From a virus: 36,702 nt of DNA. The position numbers were made by a program, and so were the translations under genes. Of the stretch, positions 13,444-21,480 are shown piece by piece. The stretch spans positions 1-36,702 of the IMG/VR virus record IMGVR_UViG_3300024262_003092; one strand, written 5' to 3'. The notes beneath the pieces are model-generated. The model had not been told where the DNA came from, did not search any database, and worked only from the letters and a program-made list of their open reading frames with translations. Each line of letters starts with the position of its first letter. Positions within the stretch are counted from its first letter, which is position 1.

Positions 13444-13743
13444 ATGAGTCTTAAAAAAATACAAAAGGAGTTTAGGGATACCTCAACAAAAGAATTAATA
13501 TCCGCTGTTTTTGAGAATTTTCTATTTGGGTTTCTTGGGGCAATCCTAATAGTCTTCATATCGGAACGGGTAGATATTTTAGTCCTTCTTGGTTATATGG
13601 TTTATTATTTCTTTTTAGGGAGGGTGGTTAGTAGACCTAAATATGTAACAAGTTTAGGTAAGTTTATAATATTTCCAGCCCCAACAGCTTTAGGGGCATT
13701 TACAGGGTATAAATTGGCATATATGTTATCCTCTTTTTTTTAA
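13444..13743 (+). CDS. Membrane protein
   Basis: 99 aa with three hydrophobic segments: FLFGFLGAILIVFISE, ILVLLGYMVYYFFLG and IFPAPTALGAFTGYKLAYML. The N-terminus is charged (LKKIQKEFRDTSTKEL). No catalytic motif. Last gene of the unit 12486-13743. Confidence 0.6.
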   Translation: MSLKKIQKEFRDTSTKELISAVFENFLFGFLGAILIVFISERVDILVLLGYMVYYFFLGRVVSRPKYVTSLGKFIIFPAPTALGAFTGYKLAYMLSSFF

Positions 13744-13845
13744 AGTGGTATTTATATTTTAAACAAGTGAAAAAAAATAATGGTTTAACTTTCCATTTCA
13801 AAAATAAAGTTATATTTTTATACTTAAATAACAAAAAACAAAATT

Positions 13846-14271
13846 ATGTTAAAAACAAAACAAGGTGATACCGTAAAGGTAAATTACACAGGTAAATTAG
13901 AAGATGGTACAATCTTCGACACATCGTTAACTGAAGGTAGAGGTCCTATCGAAGCGAAATTAGGGGAAGGTCAACTAATTAAAGGTTTTGAAAACGCTTT
14001 ATACGACATGGTTGAAGGGGAAAAGAAATCGGTTGAGATTTCTCCTGAAGATGCTTACGGAGAGGTTAAAGATTTCATGATTAGTGAAATACCATTAAAT
14101 CAACTACCGGAAGGAGTTAAAGTTGGTGAAATGTTACAGGGCCAAGGACCTCAAGGTCCCGTCAATGTTAAAGTTTCTGAACTTAAAGAATATGTTGCTA
14201 TAGTAGATGCCAACCACCCATTAGCGGGCAAAAAACTTATATTTGATTTAGAGTTAGTCGGGATTAATTAA
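13846..14271 (+). CDS. FKBP-type peptidyl-prolyl isomerase, SlyD-like
   Basis: 141 aa. Starts with KQGDTVKVNYTGKLEDGTIFDTS, a classic FKBP opening, then GEGQLIKGFENALYDMVEGEKK, the core of the FKBP site. Residues ~70-120 (EDAYGEVKDFMISEIPLNQLP ... GPVNVKVSELKEYVAIVDANHPLAGKKL) form the inserted flap typical of SlyD, and DANHPLAGK is the usual SlyD return to the FKBP fold. It lacks the His-rich metal tail of E. coli SlyD. It speeds proline isomerisation and can act as a chaperone, which fits with DnaK and ClpP in the same region. A strong terminator follows. Confidence 0.92.
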   Translation: MLKTKQGDTVKVNYTGKLEDGTIFDTSLTEGRGPIEAKLGEGQLIKGFENALYDMVEGEKKSVEISPEDAYGEVKDFMISEIPLNQLPEGVKVGEMLQGQGPQGPVNVKVSELKEYVAIVDANHPLAGKKLIFDLELVGIN

Positions 14272-14308
14272 ATAAAAAAGGAGATTTATTTGGATTTCCT
14301 TTTTTATT
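14271..14308 (+). terminator. Intrinsic terminator of the isomerase gene
   Basis: Perfect 12-bp arms AATAAAAAAGGA / TCCTTTTTTATT with a 14-nt loop. It starts at the last base of the stop codon. Confidence 0.8.
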
Positions 14309-14331
14309 TTCTATATGGAATTATATTAATG

Positions 14332-14367
14332 TCACCCCAAACAAAAGTTGTTTTTAGTTTGGGGTGA
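14332..14367 (+). other. Stable hairpin before a promoter-like octamer
   Basis: Perfect 11-bp stem TCACCCCAAAC / GTTTGGGGTGA with a 14-nt loop, immediately followed by TATTTATT (14368-14375). A 22-codon frame (14400-14468, starting MTNEEYNVHR) is the only reading frame before the gene at 14515 and may not be real. The hairpin could be a second terminator or a regulator site. Confidence 0.5.
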
Positions 14368-14514
14368 TATTTATTATGGTGGATTAAAAACCATTTATTA
14401 TGACTAACGAAGAATATAATGTACATAGATTGGGAGTTTTCTTGAACTTCATGGTTAAAGTCCAATAAAATCTTGGTAAGAACAATTTGTAAATACAGAA
14501 GTAATTAAACCATA

Positions 14515-15417
14515 ATGAACCTACAAGAACATAAAAGAAAAGTATTAAGGGAAGAGGTAGAATTAAATCCATTAGAATATTTAGGAATGCCGGAAATTTC
14601 AAAAATTGAAATTGGGACTATTAATAATGTTATAATTAATGGAGATTTATATCAATTTAAAACTCAAGATGGTTTAATTAGTGGTGTAATGATTTCACCT
14701 ACAGAATTTAGAATAGAGGGAATATCGGCCAATGATGTGGGTAAAGGTCAAGGTTCAAAAATGTTTGAATCTTTAATTTCATATTTAAAATCAAAAGGTG
14801 TTACAACTTTAACAACTGAGTCGGCAGGTGAAGGTGCTGTTAAAATGCACAATAAAGCTGTTGACAAAGGATTGCTAATGAAAGTAAAAGAAGATGGTAG
14901 ATTTGCAACATTTACGATTAATAATACAAAACTAGATCCTACAGATACTAAATCTGATAAAGAAAAAAGAAGACAAGAATCTTTATTAAATCCAACTGAA
15001 AGGGTTTATGATTATGAAAAAGGAAGAGATACAGTTCCTGAAAGATTACCATTTGATATTGATAAATTGGTTAATTCGGGGATTGTTTTTGTTACACCCG
15101 CAATTAATGGTAACCCAAATTCAAAAAATTATAAAAAATGGATGAGAAACCCTCACACTCATTTAATAAGTTTATATAATGTAGAACATTCAAATGAAGA
15201 TGGGTGGATTCGAAAAGCCATCACTAAAGGATCATCCACAGAAGGGTGGAAAGATAATTTTGTTAATAAATTATATGACGGCAAATACAATCAAATACTT
15301 TGGAGTTTAGAAAAACTTGGTATAAACCCTACGGATATGTTAATTGATACGAACTTACAAGAGAACATAAGAAGAATATTGAGGGATGAGTTGGGACCAT
15401 GGTCCAAGGTTACTTAG
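14515..15417 (+). CDS. Leader-bearing GNAT acetyltransferase-like protein
   Basis: 300 aa. The first 14 residues, NLQEHKRKVLREE, form a leader ending L-R-E-E. Residues ~60-140 fit a GNAT fold: beta strands (GLISGVMISPTEFRIEGISA), the acetyl-CoA loop VGKGQGSKMFESLISYLKSKG, and TLTTESAGEGAVKMHNKAVDKGLL. Residues 160-275 are unrecognised (FDIDKLVNSGIVFVTP ... WMRNPHTHLISLYN). The end, TNLQENIRRILRDELG, looks like the leader of another gene, so the C-terminus is probably an accidental fusion with the broken gene that follows. If packaged, it could acetylate a host target on infection; that is speculation. Confidence 0.7.
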   Translation: MNLQEHKRKVLREEVELNPLEYLGMPEISKIEIGTINNVIINGDLYQFKTQDGLISGVMISPTEFRIEGISANDVGKGQGSKMFESLISYLKSKGVTTLTTESAGEGAVKMHNKAVDKGLLMKVKEDGRFATFTINNTKLDPTDTKSDKEKRRQESLLNPTERVYDYEKGRDTVPERLPFDIDKLVNSGIVFVTPAINGNPNSKNYKKWMRNPHTHLISLYNVEHSNEDGWIRKAITKGSSTEGWKDNFVNKLYDGKYNQILWSLEKLGINPTDMLIDTNLQENIRRILRDELGPWSKVT

Positions 15418-15575
15418 AAGAGTTCCTATGGAGAAGTTAGAGAAGTCTTTTGGTCACGCATTAAAACAATCAACAATAAAGTATTATAGATATATAGATA
15501 TATTAAATGATGATTACAGATTACATTTTTTTACAAAGGAAGTTGTAGAATTATTACAGTCGATTGTAATAACTA
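15337..15575 (+). pseudogene. Frameshifted, 3'-truncated leader gene
   Basis: A leader (MLIDTNLQENIRRILRDELG) lies in the frame of the preceding gene, but the continuation GPRLLRRVPMEKLEKSFGHA and KYYRYIDILNDDYRL lies in the +1 frame. A shift near 15400 would join them. Protein-like sequence ends at about 15575, where the frame runs into the antisense of the glycosyltransferase gene. This looks like an old phage gene interrupted by the arrival of the glycan operon. Confidence 0.5.
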
Positions 15576-16120
15576 ATTGGTTGATTCCAAATACCACATT
15601 TCTTTCCGTAGAATTCGAATACCAAATTCCAAAAAAGAAAATCTTTATGGTTAACACCTGGTATATGTTCTTTAGGCCATTTACAATCAACTAAACAAGA
15701 ATGGTGAGATATAACATTACCCGTATCAATTCTACCATAGACAGGTTTACTTGCAATAAGTCTTAACTTACCATCTTTATCAATCTGTTCACCAATTAAC
15801 ATACCTCTAAAATTATGTTCAACACATTCCAAATATTTCATATACATATTTTCATGAAAAATAGTATCGTCATCTAGAAAACAAAAATACCCGTCTTTTA
15901 TCTTACTTAATATGTTGTTTCTTTTTGAGGTTGTGTCACTATCCTCACAATCCACAGGATAAATTTTAATTTGACTATTATTTTTTAAAAATGGTAAATT
16001 AGGTAATTCTCTTTTAGTTGAATAAGATATATGCCAAATTATATCGTCATTTATGGGTATTGAATTATAAACTTGTTCTAATAAATTAAAACGATAAAGT
16101 GGTGTAACTATATGTAACAT
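15554..16120 (-). CDS. Family 2-like glycosyltransferase
   Basis: 188 aa, short for the family (usually 230 or more). HIVTPLYRFNLLEQVYNSI is a GT-A nucleotide-binding start, and FCFLDDDTIFHENMY carries the D-D-D metal/nucleotide-sugar site (near residue 92). The acceptor part has SHHSCLVDCKWP and a final YNQ/YYNRL. It would transfer a sugar from an NDP-sugar in the cytoplasm. Last gene of the four-gene minus operon; its ATG overlaps the aminotransferase stop by one base. The 3' end meets the broken leader gene. Confidence 0.75.
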   Translation of the reverse strand: MLHIVTPLYRFNLLEQVYNSIPINDDIIWHISYSTKRELPNLPFLKNNSQIKIYPVDCEDSDTTSKRNNILSKIKDGYFCFLDDDTIFHENMYMKYLECVEHNFRGMLIGEQIDKDGKLRLIASKPVYGRIDTGNVISHHSCLVDCKWPKEHIPGVNHKDFLFWNLVFEFYGKKCGIWNQPISYYNRL

Positions 16121-17226
16121 TATTTTATTAATTTTTTTATGTTGTCACATACATAGTTTATATCGTCATCAGATAAATTTTGATGTAAAGGTATGTTTAG
16201 ACCTGTTTTATTTAATTTTTCTGAATTATATAACTTAATATTTGTGTTATAAATTGGGTTTAAATGTAGTGGGTGATATCTCAAAGTCGTATATATACCA
16301 AGATCAAATAAATTTTTAGCAACCTCATTTCTTATATTATCGTCCATTTGTATAAAATAAGTGAAATATGAATGAGTCTCGTTTTTATTACAATCAACAG
16401 GTGTTATTAAATTCACATTTTTAAAACTTTCTTGATAATAATCCCATATTTCTTTTCTCCTGTTTTGATTTAAATGTAAGTTTTTTAGTTGAGTTAACGC
16501 TAATGACCCCTCAATATCGGAAGGTAGCATTTTAACATTTGGGTTAGTTATGTTATATTCCCACCAAATTTTATTTGGATATTTTTGTACATTATTAAAC
16601 CCTGAAAATCCAATACCACAATACCTCATTTGTAATGATTTTTCTGATAATTCTTTATTCTTAAAATATATCCCACCACCTTCACCAACGGCAATGTTTT
16701 TAACGGAATCAAAACTCCATATACCAACATCACCAAATGTTCCACAATATTTGTTATCTATTTTAGAATCAACGGCATGTGCGGTATCTTCTATGACGGG
16801 ATATCCTAATTGAATAATTGGGTTAATATCCACGGGTAAACCAGCATAATGAACAACCATTATTGCTGATGTGTTATTAGTTATTTTTTCTTTTATTAAA
16901 TTAATTGTTACGTTTTGTGTAAATAAATCAACATCGCAAAAAACAGGAATTAAATCATTTAATAAAATTGATTGTGCACAACTAACCCAAGTAAATGACG
17001 GTAGAATAACTTCAGAACCTTTAGGAAGATTTAAATTTTTTAACGCCAAATACAATGCGTTAGACCCGGAATCCACCATTAAAAAATTATCAACATTTAA
17101 TCTTTTTTTAAAATCATATTCAAAATTTTTAACGTTAGACCCAATTCCTGTCCAATTATTTTTTAAACAATCAACTACCCCTTCAATATCTTCTTGAGTA
17201 TATTTAGAACCAAAAACTGAAATCAT
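16120..17226 (-). CDS. DegT/DnrJ/EryC1/StrS-family sugar aminotransferase
   Basis: 368 aa, normal length. Shows the fold-type I PLP features: DSGSNALYLALKNL (phosphate loop), EDTAHAVDSK (PLP-contacting D), and SFDSVKNIAVGEGGGIYF with the Schiff-base Lys just before NIAVGEGG. The C-terminal signature YTTLRYHPLHLNPIY is also typical. The family transaminates keto-sugar nucleotides to amino sugars for surface glycans. It overlaps the acyltransferase gene upstream by 4 nt, so an amino group made here could be acylated by that enzyme. Confidence 0.92.
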   Translation of the reverse strand: MISVFGSKYTQEDIEGVVDCLKNNWTGIGSNVKNFEYDFKKRLNVDNFLMVDSGSNALYLALKNLNLPKGSEVILPSFTWVSCAQSILLNDLIPVFCDVDLFTQNVTINLIKEKITNNTSAIMVVHYAGLPVDINPIIQLGYPVIEDTAHAVDSKIDNKYCGTFGDVGIWSFDSVKNIAVGEGGGIYFKNKELSEKSLQMRYCGIGFSGFNNVQKYPNKIWWEYNITNPNVKMLPSDIEGSLALTQLKNLHLNQNRRKEIWDYYQESFKNVNLITPVDCNKNETHSYFTYFIQMDDNIRNEVAKNLFDLGIYTTLRYHPLHLNPIYNTNIKLYNSEKLNKTGLNIPLHQNLSDDDINYVCDNIKKLIK

Positions 17227-17870
17227 ATATTATTATTTTCTCTAATTATTTTACAAGGGTTTCCGTATACAACAACATTATCGGGAATGTCTTTAGTAAC
17301 TAATGAACCAGCACCGATTATGGTATTATCACCTATCTTAACACCATCAATTATATTCGCACCAATTCCTATTTGACAACCTTCACCAATTATAACATTG
17401 CCAGCAATATTAACACCAGGATTTATTGTTGTGTATTCACCAATTACGGTATGATGACCAATACTAACATTTCTATTAATAAATACAAAATCACCAATCT
17501 TTGTGTGACCAGCAATACTTACCAAAGTATTAATGACTATTCCGTTACCTAATTTAACTGTATTAGAGATATCAGAGTTATCCGATATTAGGTTAACCAA
17601 AAGAGTGTCTTTATTTACCTCAAATATATTACTAACTATTTTTCTTATTTTAGGTTTAACAACTCCCAAAGTTACCATTTTGTTACTGATATCCACATCA
17701 TTGGTGATTTCAATGTTAAACTTGGGGTGACAGTATTTTTTATTAGGTATTAGATTTAAATTATTAATTATATCAATATCTGGGTAGATTTCTTGAGAAT
17801 CTAAAATATCAAGTATCATTGTTAACGTACCCTCACTAAGTCCAAGTATTGTTAATTTTTCTATTTCCAT
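17223..17870 (-). CDS. NeuD/PglD-like sugar acyltransferase
   Basis: 215 aa. N-terminal Rossmann-like part (KLTILGLSEGTLTMILDIL), then a left-handed beta-helix of hexapeptide repeats from about residue 105: VIINTLVSIAGHTKIGDFVF, then NRNVSIGHHTVIGEYTTINP and IGIGANIIDGVKIGDNTIIG. H-x at SIGHH is the usual catalytic His region. NeuD/PglD enzymes N- or O-acetylate amino sugars such as sialic acid or bacillosamine precursors. The start overlaps the end of the BKACE gene by 35 nt. Confidence 0.9.
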   Translation of the reverse strand: MEIEKLTILGLSEGTLTMILDILDSQEIYPDIDIINNLNLIPNKKYCHPKFNIEITNDVDISNKMVTLGVVKPKIRKIVSNIFEVNKDTLLVNLISDNSDISNTVKLGNGIVINTLVSIAGHTKIGDFVFINRNVSIGHHTVIGEYTTINPGVNIAGNVIIGEGCQIGIGANIIDGVKIGDNTIIGAGSLVTKDIPDNVVVYGNPCKIIRENNNI

Positions 17871-18672
17871 AACCCAAGTTTTTAAAATCTAATGGTGATA
17901 AAACACCCAAACCCATTTCGTCCATTATCTTACGAATTCTTTGTAATAATTTAATATTAGTTGTTTTAACTTTATTTGTAAAGTATAAATTATCCTCCAA
18001 TCCAATTCTAATTCCGTCAGCGTATAATAAACCTAACAGATTAGATGGCAATTGTTCTTTACCTATACCACCCAAACATAATAAACTATTATTAGGTTTA
18101 TTCTGAATAATTGAATTGAGTGATGCAACATCTGATTGTGCGTTATACATATTACCCAAAATAACATTAATGTAGTGAGGATCCTTTAAGATACCTTTTT
18201 TAATCAAATAGTTAGTGTAGTTTAACATTCCAGAATCAAAACATTCGATCTCAGGAGTAACACCATATTGATCCATTTTTTCAATTAATTTTAAAATAGT
18301 ATCGGGAGAATTAATTGATTCACCAGTCGGGAAATTTAATGAGGACATGGTCAATGATCCCATATCGGGAAGTAATTCTAAGACCTCCGTCCTTCTATCA
18401 ATATTTGGTTCGAATCTACCTGTTAATGAAACACATATGGTTAAATTAGGACAATGTTTCCTAATACCTTCAATTATTGGTTTATAGTAATTTTTATCGC
18501 TACTATTCTTTAATGTCTCAGGGTTTCTAGAATGAATATGAGTAAGAGTTATGCCATACTCATATGCCTCATGAACCTCTTCAATTATTTCAGATGGTAA
18601 TAACGGAGCAAAAGAATTGTCTCTTGTTGTTTGTGTACCTGTTGGGGTAAAGTTAATTATTTTATTTGACAT
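17836..18672 (-). CDS. BKACE family beta-keto acid cleavage enzyme (DUF849)
   Basis: 278 aa. The family's zinc site is visible as THIHSRNP (H46 and H48), and the conserved late motifs are CLGGIG and GIRIGLEDNLYF. Further matches are NFTPTGTQTTRDN at the start and VTPEIECFDSGML in the middle. Known BKACE enzymes (e.g. 3-keto-5-aminohexanoate cleavage, Kce) condense a beta-keto acid with acetyl-CoA. Here it is the first gene of a glycan operon, so the substrate may be a keto intermediate for an unusual acyl group on a sugar. That coupling is inferred from context. Confidence 0.85.
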   Translation of the reverse strand: MSNKIINFTPTGTQTTRDNSFAPLLPSEIIEEVHEAYEYGITLTHIHSRNPETLKNSSDKNYYKPIIEGIRKHCPNLTICVSLTGRFEPNIDRRTEVLELLPDMGSLTMSSLNFPTGESINSPDTILKLIEKMDQYGVTPEIECFDSGMLNYTNYLIKKGILKDPHYINVILGNMYNAQSDVASLNSIIQNKPNNSLLCLGGIGKEQLPSNLLGLLYADGIRIGLEDNLYFTNKVKTTNIKLLQRIRKIMDEMGLGVLSPLDFKNLGYGNRKINNTWT

Positions 18673-18707
18673 AATACTTTCTTAAATATAATCATTATAA
18701 TTTAATT

Positions 18708-18743
18708 GTGAACTATCCAACCACTAAAGATGGTTGGGATTCT
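18708..18743 (-). repeat. IS605-type end hairpin, copy 3 (with deleted tnpB)
   Basis: Read on +: GTGAACTA, then the stem CCAACCA - CTAAAG - ATGGTTGG and GGATTC. Almost the same stem as the right end of the intact element at 30580. Confidence 0.8.
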
Positions 18744-18836
18744 TAAATTTAAATCTTGATTAATGTATCCACATTTGTTACAACTCTTGCTAGAAGGGAA
18801 GTATCTATCTATATGTATAATTTCTTTATAACGGTG
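18708..18836 (-). pseudogene. tnpB remnant with internal deletion
   Basis: On the minus strand the sequence reads IHIDRYFPSSKSCNKCGYIN then QDLNLRI. This matches VKIDRFFPSSKTCSNCGWIN and QDLNLSI of the intact TnpB. It then jumps directly to the right-end hairpin, skipping the second zinc-knuckle pair, the RuvC-III motif and the tail. Upstream homology begins near 18830. Only about 40 codons remain, so no nuclease can be made, but the end hairpin is kept, as in non-autonomous IS derivatives. Confidence 0.85.
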
Positions 18837-18846
18837 GGCAAGGTGA

Positions 18847-19125
18847 TTACGACTTCAAATCAATAGATGATGAAATAACATATGGTTCAGTGAATACTAT
18901 ACATTTTAAAGATTCTTCAATTATTAAATGTAACCCATGTGGGTAATTATCAATAGTGTCGTCTAATCGATTAACTAATAAAGTACAATCAATTATAAAT
19001 TTAGATGCGTTAGTTGAATATGTAAAATGGTTCACTTTAATTTCAGAACCTTCACCATATAAATGTGTTACATCACTTTTAAAAGCGATGTTAATTATGT
19101 CCCCTAAAACTAAGTCATATATCAT
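18847..19125 (-). CDS. Hypothetical beta-rich protein
   Basis: 92 aa: YDLVLGDIINIAFKSDVTHL, VNHFTYSTNASKFIIDCTLL, then GLHLIIEESLKCIVFTEPYVI. Alternating hydrophobic strands without membrane segments or metal motifs. It may be a fragment, because its 3' end borders the tnpB remnant. Nothing else is seen between it and the hairpin at 19190. Confidence 0.5.
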   Translation of the reverse strand: MIYDLVLGDIINIAFKSDVTHLYGEGSEIKVNHFTYSTNASKFIIDCTLLVNRLDDTIDNYPHGLHLIIEESLKCIVFTEPYVISSSIDLKS

Positions 19126-19189
19126 ACCCTAATTATAGTCAAAAAAAACAATTTGAAAAGTTTGGAAATATAATTTTTTGAACGGAGCG

Positions 19190-19229
19190 TAAAACCCATT
19201 CATCGCTTTTTAGTGTATGGGTAGTTCAC
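19190..19229 (+). repeat. Orphan IS605-type end hairpin, copy 4
   Basis: Stem CCCATTCA / TGTATGGG with one bulge and a longer loop containing CTTTTTAG, then TAGTTCAC. The most diverged copy; the 205-nt gap around it has no gene. Confidence 0.55.
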
Positions 19230-19280
19230 ATCTTTTTTAAGAGGATATCCATGATTAGGAAAATCGAATTAAATTTCGTA

Positions 19281-19288
19281 TATTTATA
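19281..19288 (+). promoter_or_regulatory. TATTTATA promoter-like octamer
   Basis: Exact octamer, 50 nt before the ATG at 19331, so a longer leader than usual. Confidence 0.4.
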
Positions 19289-19330
19289 AAATACAAAATT
19301 AAATTAAAAACACAAAAAATTAGTAAAGTT

Positions 19331-20419
19331 ATGAAAAAATTTATATTACTCCTAATATCTATATTTATAGTAGGAAACGCAACAACACAAACCACAGAAA
19401 CCCTAATCACATCTGATTACATTGAAGTATATGATTGGATGGGTGCTTGGTGGTTTAATAATCCCACCACCGGGTATTTTTCAGATATATCAGCTACAGC
19501 ACCTTACAGCGCTGCGATATATGGGAGTGGTAATAATACATATGAACAGGATTGGTATACACTACCATCGGTAACTGTAGATCCAACCAAAGACCATGTT
19601 TTTAAAATGAGACTAGCTGCTCAAACTATATCATCTCCTTTAGCAGCTACAGCAGGTTTAGATGGTGGGGATTATATTACAGTACAATTAAGCCAGAATG
19701 GTGGGAGTTATGTTAGTGAACTAAGAGTGAGTGGGTTTTCAAATGCTACCTGGGATTATTCATCTAACGCAATAGCTACTAAAGTCGTTAATGGTAGTCT
19801 TACTACATTTAGCCCCATTAGTGGTGGAGATAGAAATTCATTAGGTGATGGTTATTCTTATATCGAATTAGTAATACCCGCAGGTCCAACTACTATAGCA
19901 ATTGATATTCAAGCTCGAGCTAATAGACCTGGTGAAGATTGGTGGATGGATAATTTTGAACTATTTGAAATTACTACGTTATTACCCATTGAATTACTTT
20001 ATTTTAATGCTACTCCTATTAATAACCAATACGTCCAATTAGAATGGGCTACTGCGACTGAAATCAATAATGATGGATTTGAAGTATTGAGAAGTACAGA
20101 TGGTGTTGATTTCGAATATATTGCTTGGATTTTAGGAAATGGTAATCAAACAGAAACTCATAAATATTATTATGAAGATTATTCAATCGAAACTGGGATA
20201 ACGTATTATTATAGACTAAAGCAAATCGACTACAATGGTCAGTATGAATATTTCTACATTAAATCTGTAAAATTATTAGAAGCATCAGGTGAAGTACTTT
20301 CAATTAAATATTATTCTTATTTAGGTGAAGAATTTGATACAAAACCAAACCTAAAAGATTATATAGAATGTACTATCTACCAGAATTTAATGGTGTGTAA
20401 AAAAATACAGTTAAATTGA
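19331..20419 (+). CDS. Secreted protein with degenerate T9SS-type C-terminus
   Basis: 362 aa. Signal peptide KKFILLLISIFIVGNATTQ. Residues 25-215 are a beta-sandwich-like domain ending NRPGEDWWMDNFELFEI, typical of extracellular carbohydrate-binding or adhesion modules. Then LLPIELLYFNATPINNQYVQ, LEWATATEINNDGFEVLRS and YYYRLKQIDYNGQYEY, the fibronectin-like stretch that usually precedes a type IX secretion signal in Bacteroidota. The last ~45 residues resemble a T9SS type A domain but lack its usual clean ending. The TGA stop is supplied by the repeat hairpin that begins there, so the C-terminus may have been altered by insertion. A host-like exported protein; role in the phage unknown. Confidence 0.75.
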   Translation: MKKFILLLISIFIVGNATTQTTETLITSDYIEVYDWMGAWWFNNPTTGYFSDISATAPYSAAIYGSGNNTYEQDWYTLPSVTVDPTKDHVFKMRLAAQTISSPLAATAGLDGGDYITVQLSQNGGSYVSELRVSGFSNATWDYSSNAIATKVVNGSLTTFSPISGGDRNSLGDGYSYIELVIPAGPTTIAIDIQARANRPGEDWWMDNFELFEITTLLPIELLYFNATPINNQYVQLEWATATEINNDGFEVLRSTDGVDFEYIAWILGNGNQTETHKYYYEDYSIETGITYYYRLKQIDYNGQYEYFYIKSVKLLEASGEVLSIKYYSYLGEEFDTKPNLKDYIECTIYQNLMVCKKIQLN

Positions 20420-20450
20420 ACTACCCACGAACTAAAGATTCGTGGGATTC
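20417..20450 (-). repeat. Orphan IS605-type end hairpin, copy 5
   Basis: Read on +: TGAACTAC, then the perfect stem CCCACGAA - CTAAAGA - TTCGTGGG, then ATTC. Its first three bases are the stop codon of the secreted-protein gene. Confidence 0.8.
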
Positions 20451-20534
20451 TGAAACATTGTTAATAACTTTTAGTCAAAAATTTTTTTCTTTGCGAAAAA
20501 TGTTTTATATTAGTACTATCAAAATAAAACAAAT

Positions 20535-20819
20535 ATGCAAATCGAACTCGTAAACTTTCAAACAGAATCTCAATCCGCCTTTCAAAAATTATCATCTAAG
20601 CTAACCGAAAGCGAAAGGAAATTCATTAAGGATAACTACGAAAAAACAAACGGTGGATTTTACGTTTTCTATTCGCATCGAATATACGGTTCTGGATTTG
20701 AAAATCTTCAAAAAATGATTGATGGTTTACTTCGTAAAGGAATCGGAACTTACTCTTCAGCATTAGGTCATTCAATACAACCACAACTATTCAATATCAT
20801 AATAAAAAACGGAAATTAG
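20535..20819 (+). CDS. Hypothetical protein
   Basis: 94 aa: ELVNFQTESQSAFQKLSSKL, TESERKFIKDNYEKTNGGFY, then SGFENLQKMIDGLLRKGIG. Mixed helix and strand, no signal peptide or known motif. No octamer upstream; TTTG and TATATTAG at 20489-20514 could be a host-type Bacteroidota promoter, with imperfect match. The next gene starts 8 nt after its stop. Confidence 0.55.
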   Translation: MQIELVNFQTESQSAFQKLSSKLTESERKFIKDNYEKTNGGFYVFYSHRIYGSGFENLQKMIDGLLRKGIGTYSSALGHSIQPQLFNIIIKNGN

Positions 20820-20827
20820 AAAAATCA

Positions 20828-21220
20828 ATGAAAAAAACAATACTATTATTAATAGCAATCCTATTTACATTAACAGTAAAATCTCAAGAATCATTTTCAA
20901 GAGCATATCTAAATGTGTTAATAAGTTATGAGAGTGATATTAGCTACTATGAAGGAGCAAATGCTTTTACTTTTAATGTAGATGGTAACTCAATTGTCTA
21001 CTATCCACATACAGGCTCGTCAGAGCGATTTATATATGTTAGTAATATCACCGAAGATACAGATAAGTATGGAGATGAATATCAAATGATAAAAACAATT
21101 GAAGTTAGTACCTCAGAGATTGTATACTTCCAATTATATAAAAACCAAGAATTTGGATTGAATATGATATATGAAGAGCCAATTCTGCTAGTACATTTTT
21201 ATAATAAAATTAAAAAATAA
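20828..21220 (+). CDS. Exported protein of unknown function
   Basis: 130 aa. Signal peptide KKTILLLIAILFTLTVKSQ with cleavage near S19/Q20. The mature part is beta-rich (AFTFNVDGNSIVYYPHTGSS, RFIYVSNITEDTDKYGDEYQ, IVYFQLYKNQEFGLNMIYEE) and acidic, in the style of small Bacteroidota periplasmic proteins. No lipobox. Probably host-derived cargo with its neighbours. Confidence 0.6.
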   Translation: MKKTILLLIAILFTLTVKSQESFSRAYLNVLISYESDISYYEGANAFTFNVDGNSIVYYPHTGSSERFIYVSNITEDTDKYGDEYQMIKTIEVSTSEIVYFQLYKNQEFGLNMIYEEPILLVHFYNKIKK

Positions 21221-21227
21221 ACGCAGT

Positions 21228-21440
21228 ATGAATTTAGCAAATGAAATATTACAAGCGTGCTTTGATGTACACGAAAAAGAAAAAACTCCGAAAGAAGCGC
21301 AAGAAGAAATATTGCGTTTATTGATTGTTGTAGGGGCTTTAGGCGAACATTTATGCCCTAAATGTGGCTCTGATAATATAGAACCGTCAGACAAAGATAA
21401 CGACAATGAGTGTAATTACTGTGGATGGATTTGGGCATAA
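21228..21440 (+). CDS. Small zinc-ribbon protein
   Basis: 70 aa. The N-terminal 40 residues are helical (NLANEILQACFDVHEKEKTP), and the C-terminus has CPKCGSDNIEPSDKD then CNYCGWIWA, a four-Cys zinc ribbon. Function unknown. It starts 7 nt after the exported-protein gene. Confidence 0.65.
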   Translation: MNLANEILQACFDVHEKEKTPKEAQEEILRLLIVVGALGEHLCPKCGSDNIEPSDKDNDNECNYCGWIWA

Positions 21441-21441
21441 T

Positions 21442-21480
21442 TGCCTACAACATGCGAGTAACAACAACGTCTAAAAAACT
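21442..21480 (+). repeat. Post-gene repeat, copy 1 (possible attC-like element)
   Basis: GCCTACAACATGCGAGTAAC, then AACAACGTCTAAAAAACTAA, directly after the zinc-ribbon gene. A similar stretch follows the gene ending at 21838. The 188-nt gap up to 21628 contains no other gene. Confidence 0.4.
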
